Assembly (NCBI GenBank): GCA_903862805.1
Contig: CAIOZP010000349.1
Coordinates: 1 to 9,087, forward strand
DNA length: 9,087 nucleotides
Direction of reading: 5' to 3'
DNA from: an uncultured Fibrobacterota bacterium
Lineage (GTDB): Bacteria > Fibrobacterota > Chitinivibrionia > Chitinivibrionales > CAIOZP01
The first letter of the stretch is position 1. Every line of letters begins with the position of its first letter. The notes beneath the pieces are model-generated. The model had not been told where the DNA came from, ran no database searches, and saw only the letters and a list, made by a program, of their open reading frames with translations. Made by a program: the position numbers and the translations under genes. Positions 7,839-9,087 of the stretch are shown here, piece after piece.

Positions 7839-7912
7839 GGGTGTATGGCTCAGTTGGTTAGAGCATCGCGTTCACATCGCGGAGGTCGTAGGTTCGAGTC
7901 CTACTACACCCA
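7839..7912 (+). tRNA. tRNA-Val (anticodon CAC)
   Basis: A complete 74-base cloverleaf folds by eye. The acceptor stem GGGTGTA/TACACCC pairs over 7 bp, the D stem is GCTC/GAGC, and the anticodon stem TCGCG/CGCGG has one T-G pair. The anticodon loop TTCACAT puts CAC at positions 34-36 (7873-7875), reading the valine codon GUG. The T arm is GTAGG-TTCGAGT-CCTAC, and the discriminator base is A. The 3' CCA is not encoded (TTT follows), so it must be added by the CCA-adding enzyme. Confidence 0.97.
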
Positions 7913-7919
7913 TTTACTT

Positions 7920-7944
7920 CTGCCCGAATTCGGACAGGCTTTTA
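7920..7944 (+). terminator. Terminator-like hairpin after tRNA-Val
   Basis: CTG-c-CCG (7920-7926) pairs with CGG-a-CAG (7931-7937) around an AATT loop with one mismatch, and GCTTTTA follows. The position 8 bases after the tRNA fits a terminator, although the stem is short. It abuts the start codon of the next gene at 7946, and its 3' arm contains that gene's probable Shine-Dalgarno sequence. Confidence 0.5.
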
Positions 7945-7945
7945 T

Positions 7946-9087
7946 ATGAAAAGTGACCTGCACCGTTTCGTTTTTACAGCAATAGTTCTGTCAACAGCGT
8001 TTCTGCGCGCTGAAATCTTGCAGTCATCCGACTCCGTGATACTCTTCAAGTCGCCTTCTCCGTTCACTGTGATACATTCAAGTGCCTGTACGGTCGAAGT
8101 TGAGCCCAAGATTCCCGTCGTATCGATAGAACTCTTTGCACAGTGCATGCGCGGCAGCGAAGGTGAGCAGGAAATGGTTTCTCTCGGCAGACTTTCGAAT
8201 CCGCCGTACCGCGTACTCTGGAACCTCGATTCCGTTTACGATCAACTCCTAACTGGCGCGAGTCTTTATGCCGAAGCACTAATGCCCGACAGCACGATTC
8301 ACACGTCCATACTTTCCGGAATATTTGTTCTGGGAATCAAAAAGCCAGTGCCATCGGTTAAAATCCCCTTCGGCAAAAACTTTTCCCACTCCGAAAAGAT
8401 GCTGTTACAATCTGGCGGCAACGCATCGCTTCGAGATGTATCCGCAAATGCCATGATGTACCGCGACAATCAACAAATCTGCGTTTCCTTGGCGTGTTTC
8501 GATCCGTATCTCAGCGATACCGTTTCGCCCGAAGTCCGAAAACTTCTCGGCCTTCGTGTCGCAATTGATGGGTCATGCAAACGCAAACCCTATCTCACAA
8601 AAAATGTTTACATCGTGACGGTTCCGCTTGAAGGTCAACCATTCCGAACCACAGTTCAGGCAGGTTACCGCTCGAACGGTAACTTCGGCATCAAGCAAGA
8701 AACCAATCCTGTGGCTGTGCCATTTGGCATTCATATCGAAAAAAGCCGTGGATTCGATGTAAATGTCTCCCTTCCTGTAAAACAGATATTCGATCGGCAG
8801 GTTCCCGATTCGTTCACCTGCAACATCCTCGCGACTGTGATCGATAGTAGCGGGGCCATTCGCGAATTGTCGTGGTCGGTCTCACCTCAAAACCTTTCGC
8901 CGTACATTTATGGCACCGTATATCCCGCCAATCGATTCGGAATGATCCTGCCGTTCCTGCTTATTGCCTTGTCAGCCTTCGGTGGTTTTTTGATCGGAGC
9001 CATAATCATGATTCTGCTTCGACATTTCGTCTTTGCAGAAAAATGGAAACCCGAACTGCTTGACGAAAGCGACGGCCAGCTTGCCAC
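7946..9087 (+). CDS. Exported single-pass membrane protein, unknown (3' end outside window)
   Basis: The frame is open from the ATG at 7946 to the window end, giving 380 residues. Residues 1-22 look like a signal peptide (hydrophobic FVFTAIVLSTAFL, cleavage after LRA). Residues 23 to about 330 would lie outside the cytoplasm; they contain six cysteines and alternating hydrophobic patterns suggesting beta structure. A strong transmembrane segment follows (about 332-358, FGMILPFLLIALSAFGGF then LIGAIIMILL), then RHFVFAEKWKPELL, the start of a cytoplasmic part. The architecture fits a membrane sensor or anchored surface protein, but no domain is recognised and the deciding C-terminal part is missing. 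ACAGG (7934-7938), 7 bases upstream, is the likely Shine-Dalgarno. No later start keeps the signal peptide. The gene follows the tRNA by 33 bp. Confidence 0.8.
   Translation, partial: MKSDLHRFVFTAIVLSTAFLRAEILQSSDSVILFKSPSPFTVIHSSACTVEVEPKIPVVSIELFAQCMRGSEGEQEMVSLGRLSNPPYRVLWNLDSVYDQLLTGASLYAEALMPDSTIHTSILSGIFVLGIKKPVPSVKIPFGKNFSHSEKMLLQSGGNASLRDVSANAMMYRDNQQICVSLACFDPYLSDTVSPEVRKLLGLRVAIDGSCKRKPYLTKNVYIVTVPLEGQPFRTTVQAGYRSNGNFGIKQETNPVAVPFGIHIEKSRGFDVNVSLPVKQIFDRQVPDSFTCNILATVIDSSGAIRELSWSVSPQNLSPYIYGTVYPANRFGMILPFLLIALSAFGGFLIGAIIMILLRHFVFAEKWKPELLDESDGQLA

Noticed and set aside
7839..7946. Integration site of a mobile element at the tRNA 3' end
   Set aside because: No integrase gene or direct repeat of the tRNA 3' end is visible in the window.

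Overview
The window is about 9.1 kb of bacterial chromosome with moderate GC and dense, mostly ordinary gene content. Bacterial features are Shine-Dalgarno sites, a pyrG-purF operon and a tRNA-Val without encoded CCA. Signal peptides, the Fe-S form of PurF, an Fe-S aldo/keto reductase and a probable DUF6261-like protein suggest an anaerobic or anaerobe-related lineage, perhaps in the Fibrobacterota/Bacteroidota (FCB) neighbourhood. This placement is inference from remembered family distributions and is not proven here.

Left part (1-1749). The 3' end of a plus-strand gene may finish at 95. From about 121 to 388 lies an array of seven degenerate interrupted palindromes (consensus AAGAATGC-N4-GCATTCTT) repeating every 41-42 bp. 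It ends just before an intrinsic terminator (411-442) that serves a minus-strand gene (466-1227) for a helical DUF6261-like protein. Upstream of that gene are a pair of 17-bp dyad sites (1321-1337 and 1353-1369), a GGTCAC direct repeat, and a small possible minus-strand gene (1403-1588) with its own promoter-like sequence.

Middle (1750-4472). A plus-strand pair encodes an aldo/keto reductase with a C-terminal two-cluster ferredoxin region, and 29 bp later a secreted protein. The secreted protein joins an unrecognised N-terminal region to a conserved C-terminal domain running from 'KPIIYLYP' to 'GFTVVEWGG'.

Housekeeping block (4473-7912). A 247-bp leader with inverted repeats precedes pyrG (CTP synthase). 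Two bases after pyrG comes purF (amidophosphoribosyltransferase, self-processing Fe-S type), so the operon pairs a pyrimidine and a purine glutamine amidotransferase. A good sigma-70-like promoter then drives tRNA-Val(CAC), followed by a terminator-like hairpin.

Right end (7946-9087). A gene open at the window edge begins immediately after that hairpin. It encodes a signal peptide, an exported region of about 300 residues, one transmembrane segment, and the start of a cytoplasmic part.

I found no convincing new multi-gene system. The most unusual element is the phased palindrome array at 121-388.
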